Source: Posidoniimonas corsicana (GTDB lineage Bacteria; Planctomycetota; Planctomycetia; Pirellulales; Lacipirellulaceae). From it: 64,000 nt of DNA. The DNA is taken from positions 1-64,000 of the forward strand of contig NZ_SIHJ01000002.1 in NCBI RefSeq assembly GCF_007859765.1, given 5' to 3'. The notes beneath the pieces are model-generated. The model made no database searches. It was not told the DNA's origin and worked only from the letters and a program-made list of their open reading frames with translations. A program made the translations under genes and the position numbers. Positions 36,714 through 45,846 of the stretch are shown one piece after another (position 1 is the first letter of the stretch; each line of letters opens with the position of its first letter).

Positions 36714-38915
36714 GTGAGCAGTCTGCATCGCGTTCAGACGCTTGGACTATTGCTGGGGTGGGGAGGCGCCGCGCTGCTCTTCTCCGCCACCGCTAGCGCC
36801 CAGTCGGCGTTCTACACGTTCACCTCGGGTCCCGGGGGTGACGGCTTCGTGTGGGACCACGACTCGCCGCCAAGCGGGCTGATGGACCTGCCGGACTCGG
36901 ACTCGTTGTTCGCGCCGGACGCCGAGAGCACCGGCGTGAATGTCTTCTACAACGACTCGGGCAACACCACGTTCTTTGACAGCAGCTACCTGGCGGCCGG
37001 CAACAGCACGGTGATCAGCGGCGACGCGTGGTGGGGCAACCCGAGCGAGATCGGCTTCGGGTACGTCGGGGTCGACTTCGTGAACACCGGCGTCGGCGCC
37101 GCCGACTCGGTGGCGTTCGATTTTGCCTGGGCGATCGCCGGCGAGGGGGTCAGCCCCTTCCTGTATGTCGAGGTCTACGACGAGGAATTCGACTCGGCGT
37201 TCCTCGAGTTCGAGCTGACCGACCAGTTCGACGCGGGACCCGCCTTTGGCGACGTCGACGGCTACGAGGGGTCCATCTTCTTTGACCTCAACGAGGTGCT
37301 GCTCCAGGATGAGGGCTCCGGCGTAGACAGCATCGTCGGATTCAACATCGAGGTTGGCGAAGTGGCCACCTTCGGCGGCACGGGCGAGTTCGCCATCGAC
37401 AACCTGTCGATCAACGGCGGGCCCGCGGACGGTTCGAACACGTTCCCGTCCGGCTTCGATGGCGAGGAGTTCGTCGACGGCACCACCTTGGTTCTTAACG
37501 CGTTGGTCGACAGCGGGCAGTCGACGCTTGGCGTGCATGTCACCAACGATGGCGTGTCCGACACAACCGTGTCAACGCAGATCGAGTTCGGCGGCGACCT
37601 GGACGACCTGGGGCAAGCGAGCGGCCTGAGCGTGCCCGCGGGCGAAACCGTCTACGCCGGCAACCTGGTGGGCCTCGACACGGACACCCTCTCCGGCACG
37701 TACGGCAGCGATGTCACGTTCTCGAACGACCTCAACCCGTCCGACCCGGACAGCACCCTCACGTTCCAGGTCAGGGTGCACGACCCGCCGGAGCTCTCGG
37801 CGAACAACAGCGGGCCGGTGGACGTCGGCGGCCAGCCGCTGACGCTCGACAACGCCGCGCCGGAGCCGCACGCCGGCGCCGTACGGGCCAGCGTCGAGGT
37901 GACGGTCGTCGAGCCCGCCGGGCCGTTCACCGTCGACAACCTGGCCGTGGGCGACAAGGTGTTCGCCGGCGAGCAGGCGCAGGCCGCGGCAACGCTCGAC
38001 CGGTACGGTCTGCTGTCGGGCCTGCACACCGGCGCGGTGACCGTCGGTCTGGAGATGAAGTCGCACACCGGGTTCTTCCTGTCCGGCGCCCAGCCAGTGG
38101 ACGACGTGCTGTGGGACGTCCAAGCGACGCTCGCCGACACCGCGTCGGACTCCACGTCGATTGGCGCCGGCGAATCGTTCGCGAAGCAGGTGGGCGTCAA
38201 CCACGCGGAAACGGCCGCCACGCTGATTGACGGGCAGAGCCCCGCGGCCCAGGACCTTGCGATGCAGTACGTGGTTGACCCCGACGGCGGCGCGTCGGCC
38301 GTGCTGGTCGACGACCCGGTGGATGTTTCATTCTCCGGGCCGGGCGGCCTGTACGTGCTGCAGTTCACCTACGACGACGGCTCGCTGCCCGGCGGGCTGA
38401 GTGAGTCCGACCTGCGGCTGCTGTTCTACGACGACACCGGCGGGGAGTTCGACCTTGCCGTGGCGGGCAACAGTGTCGGCGCCGGCGCGTTCTCGCTCCA
38501 ATCCTACGACGCGTACCTGGCCTCCACCGGCGGCGGTGTGCTGGACGCGGCGGACCTGGGCGCCCACGGCGTCGACACGGCGGGCAACCACGCCTGGGCG
38601 GTGCTCGATCACCAGGCGGTGATCGGACTGGGCGTGCTGGGCAGTGTGGCGATTATGTCCGGCGACTACAACGCCGACGGCGTGGTCGACGCGGCCGACT
38701 ACACCGTGTGGCGCGACAACCTGGGCCAGTCGGTCACGCTGCCGGGCGATCCCACCCCCGGCACGGTCACCGCCGCGGATTACGACGTCTGGCGGACGAA
38801 CTTCGGTGCCGGGTCGGCCCCACCGTCGGCGGTCGCTGCGCCCGAACCGACGGCGGCCGGCGGTGTCATGATGGCAGCGATCACTTGCGGCTGGCGGTCC
38901 CGGCGGCGACGATAG
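36714..38915 (+). CDS. Large secreted protein with dockerin-like repeats and PEP-CTERM-like tail
   Basis: 733 aa, GTG start behind GGGAGA. Signal peptide (LLLGWGGAALLFSATASA), a beta-rich N-terminal domain with acidic segments, middle repeats, then dockerin-like loops (GDYNADGVVDAADYTVWRDN and GTVTAADYDVWRTNFG) and a tail APEPTAAGGVMMAAITCGWRSRRRR. Same design as the two proteins near 22 and 24 kb. Likely surface-anchored or sorted. Divergent from the carboxypeptidase-regulatory paralogues with 217 nt between the starts. Confidence 0.82.
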   Translation: MSSLHRVQTLGLLLGWGGAALLFSATASAQSAFYTFTSGPGGDGFVWDHDSPPSGLMDLPDSDSLFAPDAESTGVNVFYNDSGNTTFFDSSYLAAGNSTVISGDAWWGNPSEIGFGYVGVDFVNTGVGAADSVAFDFAWAIAGEGVSPFLYVEVYDEEFDSAFLEFELTDQFDAGPAFGDVDGYEGSIFFDLNEVLLQDEGSGVDSIVGFNIEVGEVATFGGTGEFAIDNLSINGGPADGSNTFPSGFDGEEFVDGTTLVLNALVDSGQSTLGVHVTNDGVSDTTVSTQIEFGGDLDDLGQASGLSVPAGETVYAGNLVGLDTDTLSGTYGSDVTFSNDLNPSDPDSTLTFQVRVHDPPELSANNSGPVDVGGQPLTLDNAAPEPHAGAVRASVEVTVVEPAGPFTVDNLAVGDKVFAGEQAQAAATLDRYGLLSGLHTGAVTVGLEMKSHTGFFLSGAQPVDDVLWDVQATLADTASDSTSIGAGESFAKQVGVNHAETAATLIDGQSPAAQDLAMQYVVDPDGGASAVLVDDPVDVSFSGPGGLYVLQFTYDDGSLPGGLSESDLRLLFYDDTGGEFDLAVAGNSVGAGAFSLQSYDAYLASTGGGVLDAADLGAHGVDTAGNHAWAVLDHQAVIGLGVLGSVAIMSGDYNADGVVDAADYTVWRDNLGQSVTLPGDPTPGTVTAADYDVWRTNFGAGSAPPSAVAAPEPTAAGGVMMAAITCGWRSRRRR

Positions 38916-38996
38916 CGTCCAGATCGGCCGCTCCCCCACGAGGCCGCTATCAGGCGATAGCCCGCCCCCTGACGCCAACCGAAGAGGCGCCCCTTG

Positions 38997-40325
38997 GTGA
39001 CCGACCCAGCTGCCCACCGCCCCCGCGTTGTGATCATCGGCGGGGGTTTCGGAGGACTGCACGCCGCCCGTGCGCTACGCCGGGCCGAAGTCGATGTGAC
39101 GCTGATCGACCGGTCAAACTTCCACCTCTTCCAGCCGCTGCTCTACCAGGTCGCCACCGGCGGTCTGTCGCCAGCGAACATCGCTGCGCCGCTGCGGGCC
39201 GTGCTGCGGCGCCAGAAGAACGCCCGGGTGCTGCAGGCGGAGGTCACCGGCTTCGACCTCGAGCGGCGGCGGGTGCTGATCGCCGGCGGAGAAGTGGAGT
39301 ACGACTACCTGATCGTCGCGGCGGGCTCGACCCACAGCTACTTCGGTCACGACGACTGGAGCCTCCACGCGCCGGGGCTCAAGTCCATCGACGACGCCAC
39401 CGAGATCCGCGCGCAGGTGCTATCGGCGTTCGAGCGGGCCGAGCTGTGCGAAGACCCGGCCGAGCGGGCCCGACTGCTCACCTTCGTGATCGTGGGCGCC
39501 GGACCTACCGGCGTCGAGATGGCAGGCGCCCTGTCCGAGCTGTCCCGCTACACGCTGCGGGGCGAGTTCCGCAGCATCAACCCGGCCGACGCCCGCATCG
39601 TGTTGGTGGACGCCTCGCCGCGGGTGCTGTCGGTCTACCCGCCGGAGCTGTCCGCCAAGGCAGCCCGGTTCCTCGACGAGAAGGGCGTGGAGGTTCAGAA
39701 CGGCGTGCGGGTCACGCAGGTCACCGCCACACACGTCGAGCTAGACGCGCCCACCGGCCCGGAACGGATCGAGTCCGAGACGATCATCTGGGCGGCGGGC
39801 GTGGCCGCGTCGCCGCTGGCGCGCCGACTGGCAGACGCGGCGGGCCTGGAGGTCGACCGGGCCGGGCGGATCCCGATCGGCGACGACCTGACGATCGCCG
39901 GGCATGACAACGTCATGGTCATCGGCGACATGGCCTGCTTCGCGGGGAAGGACGGCCACCCGCTGCCCGGTGTGGCGCCGGTCGCCATCCAGCAGGGCAA
40001 GCACGCGGCCCGGCGGATCCAGAACCTCCAGGCGGGCGACGCCACGCCGCCCTTCAAGTACCACGACATGGGCTCCATGGCCACGATCGGCCGGTCGGCG
40101 GCGGTGGTGAGCATGGGCAGGCTCAAGTTTGCGGGGTTCTTCGCGTGGGTGATGTGGTTGTTCGTGCACCTGATGCAGCTGGTGAACTTCCAGAACCGGC
40201 TGCTGGTGCTGACGCAGTGGGCCTGGAGCTACGTCACACGGAACCGCTCGGCGCGCCTAATCACCCGCACCGATCACCACGCGTCGGAACAGGCCGCCGA
40301 GCTGCAGGAGTCTTCCGCCGGCTAG
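38997..40325 (+). CDS. ndh: Type II NADH dehydrogenase (NDH-2)
   Basis: 442 aa from a GTG; a TTG one codon upstream is the alternative. Two nucleotide-binding GxGxxG motifs: RVVIIGGGFGGLHAA (FAD) and FVIVGAGPTGVEMAG (NADH), and the NDH-2 flavin motif VMVIGDMACF. The C-terminus has a hydrophobic, aromatic stretch (FFAWVMWLFVHLMQLV), which in NDH-2 anchors the protein to the membrane surface. It transfers electrons from NADH to quinone without pumping protons. It is a single-gene unit between a PEP-CTERM gene and a metallopeptidase gene. Confidence 0.92.
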   Translation: MTDPAAHRPRVVIIGGGFGGLHAARALRRAEVDVTLIDRSNFHLFQPLLYQVATGGLSPANIAAPLRAVLRRQKNARVLQAEVTGFDLERRRVLIAGGEVEYDYLIVAAGSTHSYFGHDDWSLHAPGLKSIDDATEIRAQVLSAFERAELCEDPAERARLLTFVIVGAGPTGVEMAGALSELSRYTLRGEFRSINPADARIVLVDASPRVLSVYPPELSAKAARFLDEKGVEVQNGVRVTQVTATHVELDAPTGPERIESETIIWAAGVAASPLARRLADAAGLEVDRAGRIPIGDDLTIAGHDNVMVIGDMACFAGKDGHPLPGVAPVAIQQGKHAARRIQNLQAGDATPPFKYHDMGSMATIGRSAAVVSMGRLKFAGFFAWVMWLFVHLMQLVNFQNRLLVLTQWAWSYVTRNRSARLITRTDHHASEQAAELQESSAG

Positions 40326-40491
40326 CCGGCTGACTCGCTGGCTGCCAGTCGGATCGCCGCGTGCGCAGCCCAGCGGCAGGTGCTCGCCCGACAGCCGCCG
40401 CGGGGGCGGCCAGACCGGCCGTGCTCGCCTTGGGCGCAGGATTCGCTACGCTAGGGCGAATCCCGTTTCCCCAAACGCTGTCGAGCCACGC

Positions 40492-41499
40492 ATGCAAACC
40501 TACGACTGCTCGTGCGGTAACAAGCTGTTCTTCAACAACACGCACTGCTCGGCGTGCAGTCGCACCGTCGGTTGGTGCGACGCGTGCGCGGCGGTCACCT
40601 CCATCTCGCCGAGCGGCGAGTGCGACGCACCCGGCTGCAGCCAGACGCTGCAGCCCTGCGCCAACCGCGCCGCCTACCAGGTCTGCAACTGCCTCGTCCC
40701 TGCAGACGGCGACCAACCGCTCTGCCTGAGCTGCCAGACCACAACCGACGTCCCCGACCCGAACGACCCAACCCAGCTTACCCAGTGGCGGGTGCTGGAA
40801 GCCGGCAAGCGACGCCTGCTGTACGAGCTGGCGCAGGTGGGCGTCAGCCGCGAACAGCTCACCGCCGACCCGCCGCTGTCGTTCCGCTTCCTGGCAGACA
40901 CGCCGGGCAAGCACATCATCACCGGCCACGCGGACGGCGTGATCACCATTAACCTGGAGGAGGCCGACCCGGTCGTGCGTGCGAAGGGGCGGCAGCAGTT
41001 CGGCGAGCCCCACCGGACCGTCATCGGTCACTTCCGGCACGAGGTCGGCCACTTCCTCTGGATGCGGCTGGTGGAGAACGACCGCCCGGACGCCTGCATC
41101 AAGCTGTTCGGCGACCACCGAGACCCGCCCTACGGCGAGGCGATGGACCGCTACTACGCCGAAGGCCCGCCGGCCGACTGGCAGGCGCGGTTCATCAGCC
41201 AGTACGCGTCGAGCCACCCCTGGGAGGACTTCGCCGAGACCATGGGCTTCTACCTCGACATGCGGGCGGTGCTCGACACGCTGGAGCACCAGGTGACGCC
41301 GCTGTCGGTGCGGCGCGGCGCCGACCTGGACGAGCTGCTGGCCGGCTACCTCAAGGCCGGCATCGCGCTGAACGAGATCAACCGCACCATGGGCCTCACC
41401 GACCTAGTGCCCGAGGTGGTCAGCCCGCCGGTGGTCGAGAAGCTGCGATTCGTGCACGGGCTGTTCCCGTCGGAGGCCGTGCTGCTGGCGACCGGCTAG
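40492..41499 (+). CDS. Zinc-ribbon plus zinc metallopeptidase-like protein (peptidase_Mx type)
   Basis: 335 aa. Three Cys pairs at the N-terminus (DCSCGNKLFFN, HCSACSRTVGWCDAC, CLSCQTT) form zinc ribbons. The central domain has HEXXH in VIGHFRHEVGHFLWMRL, followed by WEDFAETMGFYLDMRAV, which may supply the third ligand (an Asp or Glu). This matches the putative zinc-binding metallopeptidase family with N-terminal zinc ribbon known in several phyla. No signal peptide: cytoplasmic. Its stop shares a CTAG palindrome with the stop of the convergent M50-like gene. Confidence 0.85.
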   Translation: MQTYDCSCGNKLFFNNTHCSACSRTVGWCDACAAVTSISPSGECDAPGCSQTLQPCANRAAYQVCNCLVPADGDQPLCLSCQTTTDVPDPNDPTQLTQWRVLEAGKRRLLYELAQVGVSREQLTADPPLSFRFLADTPGKHIITGHADGVITINLEEADPVVRAKGRQQFGEPHRTVIGHFRHEVGHFLWMRLVENDRPDACIKLFGDHRDPPYGEAMDRYYAEGPPADWQARFISQYASSHPWEDFAETMGFYLDMRAVLDTLEHQVTPLSVRRGADLDELLAGYLKAGIALNEINRTMGLTDLVPEVVSPPVVEKLRFVHGLFPSEAVLLATG

Positions 41500-42074
41500 C
41501 CCTGGACGGCAACCGCCACCTTCGCGGCGAGCAGCTGCTGCACGGCCACCCACGCGGCTACCGCCAGCCAGGCAACGACAACCCCGCGCCCGGTCGCCCT
41601 GGCCTTTACGACCTCTGGCCAGGAGCGGCGGCACCGCCAGTACCCTACGGCCGCGACCGCCAGACCGAGCGGAACCAGCGGCCAGCCGGGCCAGCCGAGC
41701 GTGATGAGTTGGGCCGTGTCGGCGTACCGCTCGAGCCCGCCGAACGCCAGGTAGACGCCGCCGGCCAGCCAGCAGAACCCCGCCCATCCCCAGGCGAACG
41801 GCGCCATGCTCCGCCACCGGCTCACGGCGACCGCTACCAGCAGCGGGAGCAGCCATCCCGACAAGAACCCCGCCCACAGCACCACCGCCGGCCGGGGGTT
41901 GGGCCCTGCCAGCGTGCTGGGGATCTGCCCCGGGTAGAGGTTCACGTAGGCCAGCTCGCCGCCGGTGAGCGGGACCGCCACGACGTGGCCCAGCTCGTGG
42001 GTGAGGAGCATCGCGAGCCAAGCCCAGGCAATCAGCGGCGCCGCTAGTGCCGCAATGGCGAGTTTACTCGTCAA
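41496..42074 (-). CDS. M50-like membrane metallopeptidase
   Basis: 192 aa from a TTG that overlaps the previous gene by 11 nt, a sign of translational coupling. Hydrophobic throughout with five or six predicted helices. The first helix ends in LLTHELGHVVAVPLTGG, an HEXXH zinc site inside the membrane as in site-2 proteases, and a DUF-like second ligand is not obvious (perhaps in GGELAYVNLYPG). Family M50-like; substrate unknown. It is the downstream gene of an LRR-like protein gene. Confidence 0.7.
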   Translation of the reverse strand: MTSKLAIAALAAPLIAWAWLAMLLTHELGHVVAVPLTGGELAYVNLYPGQIPSTLAGPNPRPAVVLWAGFLSGWLLPLLVAVAVSRWRSMAPFAWGWAGFCWLAGGVYLAFGGLERYADTAQLITLGWPGWPLVPLGLAVAAVGYWRCRRSWPEVVKARATGRGVVVAWLAVAAWVAVQQLLAAKVAVAVQG

Positions 42075-42879
42075 CCTCGATCTCCACTCCGTTGACGAGC
42101 ACGAAACTCGTCGTGCGCGGGATCGCTTTCTTTAGTGCCTGGAGCGACTCGCGCGAAATCGAACACTCCTGCAATCGAATCTGCATGATCGTATTCGACT
42201 GTGCGAGCCCACTTGCCAGCTCGTCTGATACCGACAAATGATATAGCGATAGGTAGTTCAGAGAGGGGCAATGCAGTATCGCCGACAGCGCCTCCTCATC
42301 AAAGTTGCTCGTGTCGCTTAAGCCGGACTTGTTGCTACCACCGCCGCGTCCGTCGATCGTGAGATACTGAAGTCCGGTGCATCCCTGTAGACGTGAAAGG
42401 TCGGGGCCGGCAAAACCAACGTCGACAAGCATGAGGGCATTGCTTGGAGCGGAAAGCACAGCATCCAGCACGCGCTGACTGCTGACGGATGACCTACACA
42501 GGAGGCCGTCGATCGTCTGGCCCCTTGCAACGAGCGCCTCAGCGACGCGTTGCACACTCTGGTCGCTCACGTTTGCCCACATGGTCAGTATGGAAATGTC
42601 GTCGAACACACTGAGGTTCTCGACGAATAGATCCGCAGTCTCGTCGCTCCGCAGACTAATGTTGTCGATCGCGTCGGTGTAGCCTTGCAAGAGGTTCCAG
42701 TGTGGGTAGCCCAGCAGATCACTTGGCCCCTCCATCGCCGATGACACCGAAGTCTTGTCGACAGCAAGCAATGCCGCCACCGCCCGGCGTTGGGACAGTG
42801 AGCGTGAAAAAAGTGCTGCAAGCAGCATCGCCAAGACGACCACCAGGCAGGTCGTCACCCACAGCGTGCTCCGCTTCAT
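42064..42879 (-). CDS. Membrane-anchored LRR-like hypothetical protein
   Basis: 271 aa from the ATG at 42879 (an in-frame ATG eight codons upstream is possible). One N-terminal transmembrane helix (TLWVTTCLVVVLAMLLAALF) then an extracytoplasmic domain with leucine-rich-repeat-like segments: LMLVDVGFAGPDLSRLQGC, LQYLTIDG, LSAILHCPSLNYLSLYHLSV and IMQIRLQECSISRESLQAL. Planctomycetes have many such proteins with no known partner. It overlaps the M50-like gene, which suggests a functional pair, for example target recognition and cleavage; inference only. Confidence 0.75.
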   Translation of the reverse strand: MKRSTLWVTTCLVVVLAMLLAALFSRSLSQRRAVAALLAVDKTSVSSAMEGPSDLLGYPHWNLLQGYTDAIDNISLRSDETADLFVENLSVFDDISILTMWANVSDQSVQRVAEALVARGQTIDGLLCRSSVSSQRVLDAVLSAPSNALMLVDVGFAGPDLSRLQGCTGLQYLTIDGRGGGSNKSGLSDTSNFDEEALSAILHCPSLNYLSLYHLSVSDELASGLAQSNTIMQIRLQECSISRESLQALKKAIPRTTSFVLVNGVEIEVDE

Positions 42880-42961
42880 GGCGGCCGTCCTAGGTCCAAG
42901 CATTGCCCCGCAAGAGTAGTTGCGCGCCAACCTCGGATCACTCAGCACCGCCGCGCCGAAG

Positions 42962-43921
42962 CTAGCCCGACGCCTCTTCCAGGAACTGCCCCATCTTGCG
43001 GAACTTCTCGTACCGCTGCGACAGCAGCTCGTCGGTCGGGGTGTCGACCAGCTCGCGGAGAGTCTTGGCGAGGTACATCTTCAGCCGCGACGCCATCTGG
43101 TAGTGGTCGCGGTGGGCGCCGCCGACCGGCTCCTCGATCACGTCGTCGATGACGCCCAGGTCGCTCAGGTGCTTGGACGTCAGACGCAGCGCGCGGGCGG
43201 CGTTCTCGGCGAAGTCGTGGCTCTTCCACAGGATGCCGGCGCAGCCCTCGGGGCTGATCACCGAGTAGTACGCGTGCTGCAGCATCGCCACGCGGTCGCC
43301 CACGCCGATGCCCAGCGCGCCGCCCGAGCCCCCTTCGCCGATCACCACGCAGATGATGGGCGTCGGCAGCCGGGCCATCTCAAGCATGCTCTCGGCGATC
43401 ACCTGCGCCTGGCCACGCTCCTCCGCGCCGATGCCGGGGTAGGCGCCGGGCGTGTCGATCATGCAGATGATGGGCATGCCGTACTTGGCGGCCATCTTCA
43501 TTTTCCGCATCGCCTTGCGGTAGCCCTCGGGGTGGGCGCAGCCGAAGAAGCACTCGGTGCGTTCCTTGAAGGTCTTGCCCTTGTGGTGACCCACCACCAT
43601 CACCTTGTGCTCGTCGAGCTTGGCGAAGCCGGTCCGCAGGGCGCGGTCGTCGCCGAAGAAGCGGTCGCCGTGCAGCTCGACGAACTCCTCGAACACCGTG
43701 TCGACGTAGTCGGTGAACTTGGGCCGGTCCTGCAGCCGCGCCACGCGGACCGTGTCCCACGGGTCGAGGTCGGAGTACAGGTCGCGGGTCTTCTCCAGCA
43801 GCTCCTTCTTCAGCGCCCGCAGGCGCTCGTGCTGCTCGGCGGTCTTCTCGGCGACCGCGTCCAGTTCGCGGATGTTGTCTTCCAGCTCGTAGAGCGGCTG
43901 CTCGAATTCTAGTTGCTGCAT
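42962..43921 (-). CDS. accA: Acetyl-CoA carboxylase carboxyltransferase subunit alpha
   Basis: 319 aa, the usual length. The N-terminal helical segment (FEQPLYELEDNIREL) and the crotonase-fold core are complete: TPGAYPGIGAEERGQAQVIAES, VVIGEGGSGGALGIGVGD and YSVISPEGCAGILWK. With AccD (not in this window) it moves carboxyl from biotin on AccB to acetyl-CoA, the first step of fatty acid synthesis. It follows the kinase gene by 85 nt on the same strand and precedes the LRR-like gene by 82 nt. Confidence 0.97.
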   Translation of the reverse strand: MQQLEFEQPLYELEDNIRELDAVAEKTAEQHERLRALKKELLEKTRDLYSDLDPWDTVRVARLQDRPKFTDYVDTVFEEFVELHGDRFFGDDRALRTGFAKLDEHKVMVVGHHKGKTFKERTECFFGCAHPEGYRKAMRKMKMAAKYGMPIICMIDTPGAYPGIGAEERGQAQVIAESMLEMARLPTPIICVVIGEGGSGGALGIGVGDRVAMLQHAYYSVISPEGCAGILWKSHDFAENAARALRLTSKHLSDLGVIDDVIEEPVGGAHRDHYQMASRLKMYLAKTLRELVDTPTDELLSQRYEKFRKMGQFLEEASG

Positions 43922-44006
43922 TTCTGGTCGTTCGCGGGCGGCGCCCGCCGGGTGGTTGGTCGTCGGTTAGTTGTGGGCAGGGTCCCTCGGTGGGTCGAGG
44001 GGTCGC

Positions 44007-44921
44007 TTACACCTGATCTTCTTCTTCGGCCGCCTGCGCCTCGGCGCCCTCGGCCGGCGGGTCGGGGGTCTGGTAGAACAGGCGGTCGGTCTTGATCTTC
44101 ATCAGGACCTCCTTCATGTTCGCGGGCCGGTCGTTGCGGTCCTTGGCGAGCATCTTCTGCACGTAGGCCGCGAAGTCCGGGTTGATGTTCTTGTCGGCCA
44201 CCACCAGCGACGGCGGCTTGCTCTTGATGTGCTTCTGCATCAGCTCGTTGGGGCTGTTGGCCGTGAACGGCAGCGCCCCGCACATCAGCTCGTGCACCAT
44301 GCAGCCGAAGCTGTAGATGTCGTCCCGCGGGTCGACGCCCTGGCCGCGGATCTGGTCCGGCGCCATGTAGCTGTAGGTGCCCTGGATCTTCGCCTTGCCG
44401 CCCAGCAGCTTGGCCAGCCCGCCGGTCGGCTTGGACGCGATCGTGAAGTCGATCAGCTTGACCTCGGTGGCGTCGCTGAGTAGGAAGTTGTCCGGCTTGA
44501 TGTCGCGGTGCACCCACCCCTTGTCGTGCATGTGGGCGATGCCCGCGGCGCACTTGGTGAGGATCTCCTTCATGCGGTAGGTGAGCTTGGTCTTGAGGGC
44601 CGGCGTCTGCTTGGAGGCGACCAGCTGCTGCTTGATGTTGAGCTCCTTGAACAGCTCCATCCGCAGCCAGGCGCCCTCCTTCGCGACGCCGAAGTCGTAG
44701 GTCTGGATGACCGCGGGGTGCTCGAGCGCCTTGCCGACGTTGTACTCGTGCTTCAGCTCCGCGACCGTGGTGCGGCTGTACTTGGAGCCCTTCTTCAAGA
44801 GCTTGATGGCGTAGGCGTCGGTCTCGCTGCGGTGCCGGACGGCCCAGATCTCGAACGTCGCGCCCGCCCGGATCAGGTAGAACAGGCGGTACTCGCCGAC
44901 CATCTCTGACGCTGCAGCCAC
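44007..44921 (-). CDS. Soluble Ser/Thr protein kinase
   Basis: 304 aa. A Hanks-type kinase domain fills nearly the whole protein: lysine in DAYAIKLLKKG, catalytic loop WVHRDIKPDNFLLSD, and DIYSFGCMVHELMCG. The glycine loop is degenerate (IRAGATFEIWAV keeps one Gly), and DFG is replaced by DFT (LIDFTIASK). The C-terminus is a short acidic tail (AEGAEAQAAEEEDQV) and there is no transmembrane segment or sensor. Kinases of this kind are numerous in planctomycetes. Placement directly upstream of accA may be chance or operon. Confidence 0.9.
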   Translation of the reverse strand: MAAASEMVGEYRLFYLIRAGATFEIWAVRHRSETDAYAIKLLKKGSKYSRTTVAELKHEYNVGKALEHPAVIQTYDFGVAKEGAWLRMELFKELNIKQQLVASKQTPALKTKLTYRMKEILTKCAAGIAHMHDKGWVHRDIKPDNFLLSDATEVKLIDFTIASKPTGGLAKLLGGKAKIQGTYSYMAPDQIRGQGVDPRDDIYSFGCMVHELMCGALPFTANSPNELMQKHIKSKPPSLVVADKNINPDFAAYVQKMLAKDRNDRPANMKEVLMKIKTDRLFYQTPDPPAEGAEAQAAEEEDQV

Positions 44922-45188
44922 ACTTCGCCCTTTCTTGCCGCCGCCCCAAGCCCCGCCGCGTGCTTCCGGAGAGCGCCTGCGATCGGGTAACCTCGGGGAT
45001 GGCCCGTCGCCCCCGGCTCTGCCGGGGGACCGTCATGGTTTGCCAACTCACGCCCCGGCCGGGCCGGGGCTGCGGGCCGGCGGTAACGCCGGCCGCCAAT
45101 GGTTCGTTCCGCCAACGCGGTTTTCATCCCGTATTTGTAGCCCACCAGTCTATCCCGACCGCCCCCGCCCGCCTAGGCCGAACGCCCC

Positions 45189-45623
45189 GTGCCGCAGTTC
45201 CTCGCCCGCACCATAAAGCTAATCTGGGCCAGCCCTTACACGCTGCTGGGCGCGGTGGTCGGGCTGCTCGGGCTGGCGACCGGAGGCGGCGTGCAGCGGC
45301 GCCGCGGCGCGATCGAGTTCCACGGCGGCGCCGTCCGCTGGCTGCTGGAGCGGGTCCCCGGCATCGGCGGCGCGATGGCCATGACCCTCGGCCACACCAT
45401 CCTCGGTCAAACGCCCGCCGCCCTCGACATTGCCCGCGAGCACGAACACGTGCACGTCCGGCAGTTCGAACGGTGGGGGCCGCTGATGGGTCCGGCGTAT
45501 GTCGGCTGCTCGCTGTGGCTCTGGCTCTGCCGCTCCGGCCGCCCGTACCGCGACAACCCGTTCGAGGTCGAGGCCTACAACCACGACGACTGCCGCGGGC
45601 CCGCCGGCCACGACCGGGCGTAG
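45189..45623 (+). CDS. Small membrane protein with an HEHVH motif
   Basis: 144 aa, GTG start. One membrane segment (ASPYTLLGAVVGLLGLA), a middle region (AMAMTLGHTILGQTPAALD), then AREHEHVHVRQFERWGPLM and a second hydrophobic stretch (GPAYVGCSLWLWLCR), ending with an acidic/His end (FEVEAYNHDDC). HEHVH fits the HEXXH pattern and the downstream Glu (FEVEAY) could be a third ligand, so a zincin-like fold is possible. I do not recognise a formal family. Metalloprotease activity is speculation. Confidence 0.65.
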   Translation: MPQFLARTIKLIWASPYTLLGAVVGLLGLATGGGVQRRRGAIEFHGGAVRWLLERVPGIGGAMAMTLGHTILGQTPAALDIAREHEHVHVRQFERWGPLMGPAYVGCSLWLWLCRSGRPYRDNPFEVEAYNHDDCRGPAGHDRA

Positions 45624-45846
45624 CCGTGGTGTCTGCAGTCGGTCGGAGACCCATCAGCCTGGCCGCACGGCGGCCGGTTTGCCGCGTTGCGGCCCGCGCC
45701 ATCTGTCAGCGGCCCCGAATCTCTCGCCAGCTGCCGAACCGGCGCCTCTTTTGCCCCCTGGCCACTGAGACGGGCCCGCAACTGGGCTTCGCAGATCTGT
45801 ACGCACTGTTGCCCCGCCATCCAAGCGAGAAAGGCAATCACACGAT

